Shown here piece by piece: positions 15,504-24,351 of a DNA stretch of 64,000 nt. How positions within the stretch are numbered: position 1 is the first letter of the stretch; each line of letters opens with the position of its first letter. Below the pieces are notes generated by a model. It was given only the letters and a program-made list of their open reading frames with translations. It was not told where the DNA came from and ran no database searches. Made by a program: the position numbers and the translations under genes. This DNA is from Leifsonia sp. Root1293 (GTDB taxonomy: Bacteria > Actinomycetota > Actinomycetes > Actinomycetales > Microbacteriaceae), in the NCBI RefSeq assembly GCF_001425325.1, contig NZ_LMEH01000001.1, positions 1,578,688 through 1,642,687 on the forward strand. The letters run 5' to 3'.

Positions 15504-18189
15504 CGGTCTTCGCTGCGGTCGCCGACGAGATGGCGCTCTTCGTCTTGTAGCCGTAGCGCATGGCCGACATCTTGACGCGGATGACCTGCCCGACGTCGGC
15601 GCTCACCTGCGTGTACGTCTTCGCCGTCGCCCCGCTGATCGGAGTGCTGCCGCGGTACCAGGCGTACCGATAGGTGGTGCCCGTGGTCTTGGGCGACCAG
15701 TCCGAGCCGGACAGGGCAGACAGGGTCGACCCGACGGTGCGGGTTCCCTTGACGGTCGGCAGCGCCGTTCCTGTGAACGACTTGAGCGATGCGATGGTCG
15801 CGGTGGCCGCGCTCACGCCGGAGCGAGAGGTGACCCCGGACTTCACCGCAGTCACCCGCACCGTCAGCTTCGACCCCTTGTCGGCGGTCGCGACGACGTA
15901 GGTCTTGGCTGTCGCCCGGGCGATCGCCGTGCCGTTCCGGTACCACTGGTAGGTGTAGGACGTCGGCGTGGGCACCCAGGCGGTGCTCGGCTTCGCCGTG
16001 AGGGTGCGTGCGACGAACGGCTCACCCGACACCGTGGGCACGGCCGATCCGGTGAAGGCCCCCGTGGTCTTGGCGGCGGTCGCCGAGCGGTAACTCCGGC
16101 TCTCGACCCCATCCCTGACCGCGGTGACGGATGCCGTCACGATGGCCCCGATGTCGTCGGGCTTCTGGGTGTAGCTCGAACCTGTGGCGCCGGAGATGAC
16201 GGTCGAGCCGCGATACCACCGGTAGGTGTATGACGTCGGTGCGGGCGTCCAGCCACCGTCGGGGGTGACAGTGAGGGCGTTGCCCACGGCCCGCGATCCC
16301 GTGACGACCGGAAGCTTCTCGCCGGCGAAGGCCGCCTCGGAGACGGTCTTGACGGTGCCCGTCGACGTCCACGTCCTGGTCGTGTAGCCGGACCTGGTCC
16401 CGGTCACGGCGACAGTCGTGAGAGTGCCGACGTCGGCGGCGACCGGCACGTAGGCGGCGGAGGTCGCCCCTGAGATGGCGGCACCGTTGCGCATCCACTT
16501 GTACGTCATGGTCGTCGGAGCCGGCGTCCAGCCGCTGCCAGCGACCGCCGTCAGCGTCCGACCCACCTGGCGGTTGCCTGAGATCGTCGGCGGGTTGGTG
16601 CCGGCGAAGGCGAGGACCGGCGGAGTGAGAGTGACCGACACCGTTGCCGCGGAGGTCGTCAGCGAGGAGACCGTGACCTTCAGGCCCTTCGTGCGCGAGG
16701 TGAACGAGCGCCCCGCCACGAACGCCAGGCGAGGGCCGCTCGCCGTGGCGTCGGGAAGGACGACGGAGGTCGAACCCCCCGGACCCGACTTCAGCACGCG
16801 GATGCCCGGACCCATGGCCGAGATCGACCAGTGGGCGGGCGGGTTCGCGAAGCGGGAGTAGAGCGAGCCGGCGTCGCGTCCCTGGGCATTGCGGTACTCG
16901 ACGTAGTAGCGCTCCTGCGAGACCGGGTCGATGATCTTCAGCGCGCGACGTCCCGACAGTGCGGATGCCCCGGTGATCGCGTAGCTGGTCGTCGAGGGGG
17001 TCGCTGCCGCCGTCAGCGTCGGGGCATCCGTCGCCGAGATGAGACCGAGCCTCAGCTTGGAGATCGCGTTGAGGGCAGGAGTGTTGTCGTTCCCGTGCAG
17101 CGTCGTGCCGTCGTTCACCACGAACGACATGCCCATCACGTCGTACAGGTCGGCGTACGGGTCCTCGAAGCACGACGAGGTGCCGTAGGAGGTGCCCACG
17201 ATCTTGGCGTCGGTGTCGGGAGACGTGCACTGCTGCACGTTCGCGTGGTGGAGCGAGAAGTTGTGGCCGATCTCGTGGGCGAGGGTGAGCTCGTCTCCGG
17301 ACCCGTCTCCGCCGTCGAACGCCGCCCAGACCACTCCGCCGTTCCCGACACCGTTCCCGATCGACCCGAGGCCGTTGAAGCTGGTCGCGCACGACGGGGG
17401 GCTGATGACGAACAGGTGCTTCGTTCCAGCCCCGACGTAGTCATCGGCTCCTCCGGCGTGACCGAACTTCTTGGCCGCCTCATCCCAGAGGGCGATCGTC
17501 GAGTCCTGGGTGCCGCACCCCTTCGTCGACGAGTAGCGCTTGATCGAGGTCAGGGTGATCGCCGGAACGGCGCCGGCCGACTGCTCGGTCCAGAACTTTC
17601 CGACCTTCGCGAGCACGGCTTTCACGTAGGCGTCGGTGGACGCCGCTGTCGCGGTCGACCCGTTGGAGACGACGGCGACGTCGATGGTGTGGGCCGCTGC
17701 CGCTGCCTGCACCTCGACCGCGCCGATCTCGCCGGCCACGACGGTCAGGGGGTCGTCGGCGACGACGGCGGCCTCGACGATCTGCTGGCCCTCGGCCGAA
17801 TCCGCAGCGACGGTTCCGGATGCGGCGATCCCGGCGTCGGCGAACACTTCGGCACTCGGTGCCGCCACGACGTCGACGGGCGCTCCGGAGGCGGCATCCG
17901 TCGGAATGAGGTATCCATCGATCGGCACCGACGAACCGTCGGCGAGGAGCACGTGAGCAGCGAGGGTGTCGTCGGCATCCGTCGCACCCTGAGGCGACAC
18001 GACCGGGCTGGGAGTCTCCTCAGCCTGGATGACGACAAGCGTGCCGACGACGTGCACGGCGGCATCGGCCGCCAGCTCGTCGGCGACGGCCACCGAGACC
18101 GGGGCGAGCAGTCCGCCGAGCAACGCCACCGTCGATGCGAGCACCGGAATCGTGAGAGAGCGTGTGCTGAACGATCCGGGAGAAGACAT
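15496..18189 (-). CDS. Secreted metzincin-type zinc metalloprotease with four Ig-like repeats
   Basis: 897 residues. A signal peptide (about 1-36, ending AVADELA) is followed by a propeptide-like region rich in Ala/Asp, then a catalytic domain with HEIGHNFSLHH (residues 305-315; HExxHxxGxxH-like zinc ligands and Glu306) and a Met-turn YDVMGMS (349-355), as in metzincins related to gametolysin/M11. Eight or so cysteines lie near the active site. From residue 528 to the end are four repeats of about 90 residues, each with a W.P.PT..TY.WYR(N/G)G..I.GAT core, extracellular Ig-like domains that probably bind cell wall or substrate. The 3' end overlaps the convergent HTH gene by 8 bases. Role: extracellular protein degradation. 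Confidence 0.88.
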   Translation of the reverse strand: MSSPGSFSTRSLTIPVLASTVALLGGLLAPVSVAVADELAADAAVHVVGTLVVIQAEETPSPVVSPQGATDADDTLAAHVLLADGSSVPIDGYLIPTDAASGAPVDVVAAPSAEVFADAGIAASGTVAADSAEGQQIVEAAVVADDPLTVVAGEIGAVEVQAAAAAHTIDVAVVSNGSTATAASTDAYVKAVLAKVGKFWTEQSAGAVPAITLTSIKRYSSTKGCGTQDSTIALWDEAAKKFGHAGGADDYVGAGTKHLFVISPPSCATSFNGLGSIGNGVGNGGVVWAAFDGGDGSGDELTLAHEIGHNFSLHHANVQQCTSPDTDAKIVGTSYGTSSCFEDPYADLYDVMGMSFVVNDGTTLHGNDNTPALNAISKLRLGLISATDAPTLTAAATPSTTSYAITGASALSGRRALKIIDPVSQERYYVEYRNAQGRDAGSLYSRFANPPAHWSISAMGPGIRVLKSGPGGSTSVVLPDATASGPRLAFVAGRSFTSRTKGLKVTVSSLTTSAATVSVTLTPPVLAFAGTNPPTISGNRQVGRTLTAVAGSGWTPAPTTMTYKWMRNGAAISGATSAAYVPVAADVGTLTTVAVTGTRSGYTTRTWTSTGTVKTVSEAAFAGEKLPVVTGSRAVGNALTVTPDGGWTPAPTSYTYRWYRGSTVISGATGSSYTQKPDDIGAIVTASVTAVRDGVESRSYRSATAAKTTGAFTGSAVPTVSGEPFVARTLTAKPSTAWVPTPTSYTYQWYRNGTAIARATAKTYVVATADKGSKLTVRVTAVKSGVTSRSGVSAATATIASLKSFTGTALPTVKGTRTVGSTLSALSGSDWSPKTTGTTYRYAWYRGSTPISGATAKTYTQVSADVGQVIRVKMSAMRYGYKTKSAISSATAAKTVR

Positions 18190-18279
18190 GGTGTCGACGC
18201 TATCGACGCGACCGGCGCGGGCGCGACTCCAGAAGAGGGCGCATTCGCCGGTCGCCGGCCGTTCCCGGCGTGCGGATGC

Positions 18280-19920
18280 CTATGCGGCCTGGTCCGAAGC
18301 CGCCACCTCGAGCCGCAGAGTCGCCGCGAAGTTCGGCCCGCCCACCGGGAAGGTCCACCCCGCAGCCGAGGCATCGGCAGGGGTGGCGTCCTCGGTGGCC
18401 CTGATGATGCGCGGGTCGATCACGGTGTCGGCATCGGCCTCGGTCAGTCCACTCGTCAGCTTGAGAGTCTGCTCGGTGGTGTGCATGAAGATGATCGGAT
18501 GCCCGCCCTTGATCACCTGCAGCCAGTACTGGCCGGCGAAGATCACGTTGTCAGAGAAGCCGATGCCGAGGGTGTCGCGCTCGGCGACGTAGACGTCGAG
18601 GCGGAAGACCATGTCGGGCGCCTTCGGATTCGCGTTGGAATCGATCCAGCCCTCCCAGATCAGCCTGCCGTCGCCCGCCCAGCCCATGGCCCTGTCCGAT
18701 TCCGACAGGGGCCGGCTCAGCGCGGCCTGCAGCGCTCCGGGTCCGTCGTCGCTGAGGTCGACGGTGCGGAAGGGCCCGTAGCAGTTCTCGGCGGCCGCTG
18801 ACTGCTCGAACAACGAGAAGTCGACGAAGCGCGGCTTGATCGTCACGCCGAAGAAGAACTCGCTGCGTCCGAAGAAGTCCTTCTCGTCCCCGCTGATGCG
18901 AGCGTCGTCGAGCGAGAGGCGGATGCTGTGGGTGCCGTGGAAGAAGCGCATCGCGATCTCGTACGCCTCCCGGCTGGTCACCAGCGAATCGGTTCCGCCG
19001 TGGCACTTGTTCACGAAGGTGCGCGGGGAGCCGGGCAGCTGGGCCGATGCCTGCTTCACCAGTCCGTCGCTGCGGTTGTAGGTCATGCCGTCTCCCGCGA
19101 GCAGGCTGGCGAGCCGGTTGCCGGCCGAGGAGATCTTGATGTTGTAGTCGCGGTAGTTGGTGCCGACGACGGTGAGCAGCTTCGACGGCGGGAACCAGGT
19201 CGGCACGTCGAGGAATGCTGTGCTCGTCGGGTCGAAGGCGCCGAGTTCGCTGGCCGCCTTCAGGTGCACGAAGGAGAGGAAGGCCTCCGGCATCCGTTGG
19301 AAGGCGATTCCGCGATGCGGTGTCCCGAGGGTGATGGCGCGATGGATGGATTTCGCGGCGCCCTGAGTCACGCTCGGGTCTTTCGCCGCCTCAGCCTCGT
19401 GGAGCAGGCGCATGGCCTGCACCATGACGAGGCCGCCCATACTGTGAGCGATCACGTCGACGCCGTCGAACGGGTCCTCCTCGGCGCGTTCGGCGAGGTA
19501 GGCGATGCGCTCGATGAGCTGCACCAGGCCCTCGGCGAAGGTGTCGATGTTGCGGGGGTTCAGGTCGTAGTAGCGGTACACCCAGATCGTTCCGCGGGTG
19601 CTCCAGCCCTCGTGGTCGTCGACCACCCGCGGGTCGATGACGATCGAGCCCTTCGTGAACTCCGGATTCCAGCCGATCAGGTCGGGGGGACCGTCGACCG
19701 CCCTCGGGTAGTAGCCGATCACATCGGTGGCGTCGTTGTACGGATGCTCCGACGACTTGAGCGCCTTGATGACGAAGCCCTCGTAGATGTAGTTCTGCCC
19801 ACGCTTGCCGGGGTAGACGGTGCCGTCGTTGAAGCCCTGGTAGGCGTTGCGCCTGTCATCCTCGATGTCGAGGCCGCCGAAGCCCCGGATGAGAACGAGT
19901 GGTCGCGGTCGTGTCTCCAT
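18280..19920 (-). CDS. Alpha/beta-hydrolase, lipase/esterase-like (PGAP1/DUF676 type)
   Basis: 546 residues with no signal peptide. RPLVLIRGFGGLD is the first strand with oxyanion region; DVIAHSMGGLVMVQAM around residue 155 is the nucleophile elbow (Ser in AHSMGG); TLGTPHRGIAF follows, as in lipases and PGAP1-like esterases. A conserved KCHGGTDSLVTS region probably holds the catalytic His. The C-terminal about 220 residues form a separate domain rich in beta strands (IRLSLDDARI, GVTIKPRFVDFSLFEQ) that I do not recognise. Cytosolic esterase or phospholipase activity is likely; substrate unknown. Confidence 0.82.
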   Translation of the reverse strand: METRPRPLVLIRGFGGLDIEDDRRNAYQGFNDGTVYPGKRGQNYIYEGFVIKALKSSEHPYNDATDVIGYYPRAVDGPPDLIGWNPEFTKGSIVIDPRVVDDHEGWSTRGTIWVYRYYDLNPRNIDTFAEGLVQLIERIAYLAERAEEDPFDGVDVIAHSMGGLVMVQAMRLLHEAEAAKDPSVTQGAAKSIHRAITLGTPHRGIAFQRMPEAFLSFVHLKAASELGAFDPTSTAFLDVPTWFPPSKLLTVVGTNYRDYNIKISSAGNRLASLLAGDGMTYNRSDGLVKQASAQLPGSPRTFVNKCHGGTDSLVTSREAYEIAMRFFHGTHSIRLSLDDARISGDEKDFFGRSEFFFGVTIKPRFVDFSLFEQSAAAENCYGPFRTVDLSDDGPGALQAALSRPLSESDRAMGWAGDGRLIWEGWIDSNANPKAPDMVFRLDVYVAERDTLGIGFSDNVIFAGQYWLQVIKGGHPIIFMHTTEQTLKLTSGLTEADADTVIDPRIIRATEDATPADASAAGWTFPVGGPNFAATLRLEVAASDQAA

Positions 19921-20049
19921 CGTGCCTGCCCCTCACGGGTCGGATGCTCCGATGGGCGTCGTCGCCCACCGCATGCAGGCGCAGGCAGCGGTGCCGGCGT
20001 CGATGGCACCATCGTCCCGCTCGCGGCATCCGCTCGTCAACAGGTCGTG

Positions 20050-20307
20050 TCAGTCACCGGTCGGCGGAACGGCATCCCGCAACTCCCACGGAAGCTCGTC
20101 CTCGTCGAGCACGACCTCCTCGGCTGGCGGCTCGTCGAAGGGCCCGGCCTCGTGCGGCCAGCCGGGAGGCTGCACCTGCGTCGAGTGTTCGGCCTGGACC
20201 GTCGCAGCCTCGGGGGTGTCGGATGCCGTGTCCGTCGCCTCGCCGCGATCGAGGATCACGCGCCTGAAGCGCGCGAAGCCGGGGAGGGAGTCGTCCGTCT
20301 CAGCCAT
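20050..20307 (-). CDS. Small acidic hypothetical protein
   Basis: 85 residues (MAETDDSLPGFARFRRVILD...) ending in an acidic, Pro-rich tail (LDEDELPWELRDAVPP). No domain, membrane segment or known family is recognised. Third-position G/C bias and a start shortly downstream of the divergent DEAD-helicase promoter region support it as a real gene; it shares the 99-base divergent region with that helicase. Confidence 0.55.
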   Translation of the reverse strand: MAETDDSLPGFARFRRVILDRGEATDTASDTPEAATVQAEHSTQVQPPGWPHEAGPFDEPPAEEVVLDEDELPWELRDAVPPTGD

Positions 20308-20406
20308 GGCTCCATCCAAGCATCGATGGGCCGGTGACGGCGCGGGCGCACCCGGCCGAGAAGCCCTCACCACCGCTGCACAGCGGGGCGCGGTACCGTT
20401 GGAACC

Positions 20407-22290
20407 ATGACGTCCCCTGACTCCACCCCGCAGAGCGAGGCGGACACCACCCCCGCCGAGCCTACCTTCACCGATCTCGGCCTCTCAGACGCCGTGCTCA
20501 AGGCCCTCAAAGACGTCGGCTATGAGACCCCGTCCGCCATCCAGGCGGCCACCATTCCGCCGCTCCTGGCCGGACGCGACGTGCTCGGCACCGCCCAGAC
20601 CGGAACCGGCAAGACCGCGGCGTTCGCGCTGCCCATCCTCTCCAACCTCGACGTGTCGCAGAAGTCGGTGCAGGCCCTGGTGCTCGCCCCGACCCGCGAA
20701 CTCGCGCTGCAGGTCTGCGAGGCCTTCGAGAAGTACGCCTCCCACGTGCGCGGCGTGCACGTGCTCCCCGTCTACGGCGGCCAGGGCTACGGAGTGCAGC
20801 TGTCGGCCCTCCGCCGCGGCGTGCATATCGTCGTCGGCACCCCCGGCCGCATCATGGACCACCTCGAGAAGGGCACCCTCGACCTCACCGAGCTCAAGTA
20901 CCTCGTGCTCGACGAGGCAGACGAGATGCTCAAGATGGGCTTCGCCGAGGACGTCGAGACGATCCTCGCCGACACGCCGGACGAGAAGCAGGTGGCCCTG
21001 TTCTCGGCCACGATGCCCGCAGCCATCCGCCGCATCTCGGCCCAGTACCTGAAGAACCCCGAGGAGATCACGGTCAAGACCAAGACCACGACCTCCGCCA
21101 CCATCACGCAGCGCTACCTGGTGGTGTCGTACCCGCAGAAGGTCGACGCCCTCACCCGCATCCTCGAGGTCGAGAACTTCGAGGGCATGATCATCTTCAC
21201 GCGCACCAAGAACGAGACCGAGACCCTGGCCGAGAAGCTGCGCGCCCGCGGCTACTCAGCCGCGGCCATCAACGGCGACGTGGTGCAGGCCCAGCGCGAG
21301 CGCACGGTCAACCAGCTGAAGTCGGGCAAGCTCGACATCCTGGTGGCGACGGATGTCGCGGCCCGTGGTCTCGACGTCGAGCGCATCTCGCACGTGGTCA
21401 ACTTCGACCTTCCGATCGACACCGAGTCGTATGTGCACCGCATCGGCCGCACCGGCCGTGCCGGCCGCAGTGGTGAGGCCATCAGCTTCGTCACGCCTCG
21501 CGAGCGACGGATGCTGACCAGCATCGAGAAGGCGACCCGCCAGACCCTCACCCAGATGCAGCTGCCGAGCGTCGACGACGTGAACGCGACGCGCCTGGCC
21601 CGGTTCGACGACGCCATCACCGAGGCCCTCGGCCAGCAGGAGCGGCTCGACCGCTTCCGCGACATCATCGCCCACTACGTTGAGCACCACGACGTGCCGG
21701 AGGCCGACGTGGCAGCCGCGCTCGCCATCGTGTCCCAGGGCGAGACTCCCCTGCTGCTCTCCGCAGAGGACGAGCGTGCGCAGCAGCGCGCCGAGCGCTT
21801 CGAGCGCGAGCGGGAGCGCAACGAGCGCTCCGGCGGCGACCGCGCCGATCGTGGCGGATCCCGCGGTGGCGATCGCTGGGATCGCGGCGACCGCACCGAC
21901 CGCGGTGGTCGCGGAGACCGTCCCGACCGCTACGCCGACCGCGGAGCCGGAGATCGCCCCGAGCGCCGCTCCCGTCCGAGCAGCGGCCCGATGGCCATGT
22001 ACCGCATCGCCATCGGCAAGCGCCAGAAGGTCGAGCCGCGCCAGATCGTCGGCGCGCTCGCGAACGAGGGCGGCCTCAGCCGTCAGGACTTCGGGGCCAT
22101 CGACATCCGCCCCGACTTCTCCCTGGTCGAGCTCCCGGCCGGCCTCTCCGACGAGACGCTATCGAAGCTGAGCGGAACGCGCATCTCGGGCAAGCTCATC
22201 GAGCTGCGCCCCGACAGCGGCGGCCCATCGCGTTCGGATCGCGACTCGGGTGGCAGCGACCGCCCGTACCGCAAGCCGCGACACGACTGA
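20407..22290 (+). CDS. deaD: DEAD-box ATP-dependent RNA helicase (DeaD/CsdA-like)
   Basis: 627 residues with all helicase motifs: Q-motif FTDLGLSDAVLKALKDVGYE, Walker A AQTGTGKT (about 62-69), PTRELA, TPGR, DEAD (169-172), SAT, ARGLDV and HRIGRTGR. After the core comes an arginine-aspartate-glycine-rich stretch (about 465-515; GGDRADRGGSRGGDRWD), then a DbpA-type RNA-binding domain (YRIAIGKRQKVEPRQIVGAL ... ELRPDSGG). Such helicases unwind structured RNA during ribosome assembly, RNA decay and cold adaptation. It is followed by a short spacer with dyad repeats and an RNase HI gene. Confidence 0.95.
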   Translation: MTSPDSTPQSEADTTPAEPTFTDLGLSDAVLKALKDVGYETPSAIQAATIPPLLAGRDVLGTAQTGTGKTAAFALPILSNLDVSQKSVQALVLAPTRELALQVCEAFEKYASHVRGVHVLPVYGGQGYGVQLSALRRGVHIVVGTPGRIMDHLEKGTLDLTELKYLVLDEADEMLKMGFAEDVETILADTPDEKQVALFSATMPAAIRRISAQYLKNPEEITVKTKTTTSATITQRYLVVSYPQKVDALTRILEVENFEGMIIFTRTKNETETLAEKLRARGYSAAAINGDVVQAQRERTVNQLKSGKLDILVATDVAARGLDVERISHVVNFDLPIDTESYVHRIGRTGRAGRSGEAISFVTPRERRMLTSIEKATRQTLTQMQLPSVDDVNATRLARFDDAITEALGQQERLDRFRDIIAHYVEHHDVPEADVAAALAIVSQGETPLLLSAEDERAQQRAERFERERERNERSGGDRADRGGSRGGDRWDRGDRTDRGGRGDRPDRYADRGAGDRPERRSRPSSGPMAMYRIAIGKRQKVEPRQIVGALANEGGLSRQDFGAIDIRPDFSLVELPAGLSDETLSKLSGTRISGKLIELRPDSGGPSRSDRDSGGSDRPYRKPRHD

Positions 22291-22307
22291 CGCCGAGCGC
22301 GCGGCGC

Positions 22308-22361
22308 CCGCTCGCCACCTGTGGCCGGGCGCTGCGACGCCGCTCGCCACCTGTGGCCGGG
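22308..22361 (+). repeat. Two direct copies of a short dyad repeat
   Basis: The sequence CGCTCGCCACCTGTGGCCGG occurs twice (about 22309-22328 and 22341-22360), 32 bases apart, between the helicase stop and the RNase HI start. Each copy contains the dyad GCCAC-CT-GTGGC. A diverged inverted copy (CTCGCCGTTTGTGG on the minus strand) follows at about 22380-22393. Confidence 0.8.
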
Positions 22362-22495
22362 TGCCGCGTGCTGGAGCGACCACAAACGGCGAGCGAGCGA
22401 GCCGGCGGCGTTCGGATGCGGTCGTGCGTGCCGGCGGCATCCGTCACCCGAATACCATGGAGCTTTGCGCTCGCCCCTTCGGAAGGCCTCCCCTC

Positions 22496-23212
22496 GTGAC
22501 GATCACCGCTGCCGCTGACGGCTCGGCCCTCGGCAACCCCGGTCCGGCGGGGTGGTGCTGGTACGTCGACGAGAACACCTGGGCGGCCGGCGGCTGGAAG
22601 CACGCCACGAACAACATCGGCGAGCTCACCGCGGTTCTGGAACTGTTCCGGTCCACGGCGCATCTCGATGATGACCTGCTGATCCTCTGCGACAGCCAGT
22701 ACGTCATCAACTCGGTCACGAAGTGGATGCCGGGCTGGAAGCGCAAGGGCTGGCGCAAGGGCGACGGCAAGCCGGTGATGAATCTCGAACTCATCCAGGA
22801 GCTCGACGCTGCCGTCACGGGTCGCCGCTACAGGTTCGAGTGGGTGAAGGGCCACGCCGGTCACCCACTGAACGAGGCGGCCGACGAGCGCGCCCGGGCG
22901 GCCGCAGAGGCCTTCCAGCGTGGTCGTCCGGTTCCGAGCGGGCCGGGCTTCCCCGGTGCCCGCACCGCGGTGACGGATGCGGCCTCGAGCGTCGCCACTC
23001 CCCCGGCAGCCGCGCCTGCGACTCCTCCCGCGGCATCAGCGCCCGTGAAGACCCAGCTCTCCCTGTTCGACGACGAGCCGGCCGGCGAACCGGCCGCCGA
23101 GCTGCTGCACGCCGTCACGGTGGAGCTGACCGCCGACCAGCACACCCGTCTCAGCCGCTCGGCACGCGAACAGGGCATCTCCGTCGACGAAGCGCTGCGC
23201 CGACTGATCTAA
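22496..23212 (+). CDS. rnhA: Ribonuclease HI with C-terminal extension
   Basis: 238 residues. The RNase HI core spans about 1-145: TITAAADGSALGNPGPAGW (first Asp), NIGELTAVLELF (Glu), LILCDSQYVINSV (Asp), KWMPGWKRKGWRKGDGKPV (substrate handle) and WVKGHAGHPLNEAADERARA (His and last Asp), so the full catalytic DEDD set is present. It cleaves RNA in RNA-DNA hybrids. A Pro/Ala linker then leads to a 35-residue helical tail (VTVELTADQHTRLSRSAREQ) resembling a ribbon-helix-helix. GTG 22496 was chosen because GGAAGG lies 9 bases upstream; ATG 22457 is an alternative adding 13 residues. Confidence 0.92.
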   Translation: MTITAAADGSALGNPGPAGWCWYVDENTWAAGGWKHATNNIGELTAVLELFRSTAHLDDDLLILCDSQYVINSVTKWMPGWKRKGWRKGDGKPVMNLELIQELDAAVTGRRYRFEWVKGHAGHPLNEAADERARAAAEAFQRGRPVPSGPGFPGARTAVTDAASSVATPPAAAPATPPAASAPVKTQLSLFDDEPAGEPAAELLHAVTVELTADQHTRLSRSAREQGISVDEALRRLI

Positions 23213-23257
23213 CGCCCACGGTCTTCCGAACCGGAGCATCGTGGTACATTCACCCTC

Positions 23258-23602
23258 ATGGGTGAACCATCGACTGCGCTGCTGGATCGGGTGTTCGGCG
23301 CCGTCTCCGATCCGACGCGACGCGAGATCCTGCAGCGACTCTCGCGAGCCGATGAGCGCGTGACCGATGTCGCGAGCCACTTCTCGATATCGCTCAACTC
23401 GGTGTCCAAGCATGTGCGCGTGCTCGAGACCGCCGGGCTCGTGACCCGGTCGGTGCAGGGGCGCAACCACGTGCTGTCGCTCAACGCCGCGCCGATGGCC
23501 GAGGCAGCCGCCTGGATGGAGTCGTACCGGGAGTTCTGGAGCGACAGGCTGGCCGCGCTCGACAGATTCGTGACGAACGCTGGAGAGGACGCATCCGAAT
23601 GA
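23258..23602 (+). CDS. ArsR-family winged-helix regulator
   Basis: 114 residues. VFGAVSDPTRREILQRLSRA is the hallmark ArsR N-terminal helix pair; VASHFSISLNSVSKHVRVLE is the DNA-recognition helix-turn-helix and GLVTRSVQGRNHVLSL the wing. No metal-binding cysteines are visible, which matches the subgroup paired with SRPBCC (AHSA1) proteins. The stop overlaps the next start by 4 bases (ATGA), so it is translated together with the SRPBCC gene, here interrupted. Confidence 0.92.
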   Translation: MGEPSTALLDRVFGAVSDPTRREILQRLSRADERVTDVASHFSISLNSVSKHVRVLETAGLVTRSVQGRNHVLSLNAAPMAEAAAWMESYREFWSDRLAALDRFVTNAGEDASE

Positions 23603-24051
23603 GCATCGACGCGCGATCCGACGCGGTCGCGCCAGCCCTCGTGGTCTCCCGCGTCATCGCTGCGTCACCCGAGGTGCTGTTCGACGCCTAGACCGATCCG
23701 CGCAGCCTCGCCGCGTGGATGCAGCCGGGTGACGCGACGCACACGGAGGTCTCGGCTGATGCCCGCGTAGGCGGTGAGTTCAGCATCCTCATGCACATGC
23801 CCGGAGCTCCAGTGCTGCACCGGGGCACCTATCTCGAGGTCGATCGGCCGCGGCGGCTGGTGTTCACCTGGCGCTCGCCGTTCACCGACGACGGCGACAC
23901 CGTCGTGACCGTCGACTTCCGAGCGGCGGATGCCGGCACGGAGGTGGCCGTCACTCACGAACGCCTTCCCCATGAGGCGGCACGCGCCGCTCACCGCGGC
24001 GGCTGGACCGACTGCCTCACCGAGCTCGCGGCCTGGGTGAGCAGGGGCTGA
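23599..24051 (+). pseudogene. SRPBCC/AHSA1-family protein broken by an in-frame amber codon
   Basis: The frame starting at ATG 23599 (overlapping the ArsR stop) encodes a 150-codon SRPBCC protein: LVVSRVIAASPEVLFDA, then TAG at 23689-23691 (codon 31), then TDPRSLAAWMQPGDATHTEV and on to a normal end at 24051. In homologues the FDA(W/L)TDP motif commonly has Trp or Leu at this point, so a single TGG-to-TAG change explains the interruption. The rest of the frame is intact and has normal codon use, so the event is recent, or it is a sequencing error. Re-initiation at ATG 23719 could make a fragment lacking the first strand and helices. Confidence 0.85.
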
Positions 24052-24112
24052 CGCCGCGTCGGCCGCGCGTTGCGTCCGACCTCGGCGAGCGAGCGCGCCG
24101 TGTCGCGGCGCC

Positions 24113-24292
24113 TCAGTCCGTCGCGCGAGCCGGGCGCCCCGGACGCACGGCCGCGGTGTCGGCGATGTCGATGCGCGTGTTCCCGTCGGGCAGCTCCTCG
24201 ACCTCGATCCGCGGGGCGGCGTCAGCCTCCGTCGCCTTCGGTGCCGTGGTGAGCTGGTCGTGGCGCTTCTCGTCGTTCGACATCTCGGTCAT
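24113..24292 (-). CDS. Short hypothetical protein (59 residues)
   Basis: ATG 24292 to TGA 24113 encodes MTEMSNDEKRHDQLTTAPKA... followed by RIEVEELPDGNTRIDIADTA and a basic end. It is hydrophilic, with G/C-rich third positions and no known domain. A second ATG 9 bases downstream may be the real start. It is the first gene upstream on the minus strand after a convergent arrangement with the broken SRPBCC gene. Confidence 0.5.
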   Translation of the reverse strand: MTEMSNDEKRHDQLTTAPKATEADAAPRIEVEELPDGNTRIDIADTAAVRPGRPARATD

Positions 24293-24351
24293 CCCTGAAC
24301 CCTACGCCGGAGCCTGTGCAGGTGCAGAATGCCCGCGCGGGCACACGCACG

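Noticed and set aside
23689-23691. Amber codon as pyrrolysine or other recoding
   Set aside because: No pyrrolysine genes or recoding structure seen; the site is a family Trp/Leu position, so a nonsense change is simpler.
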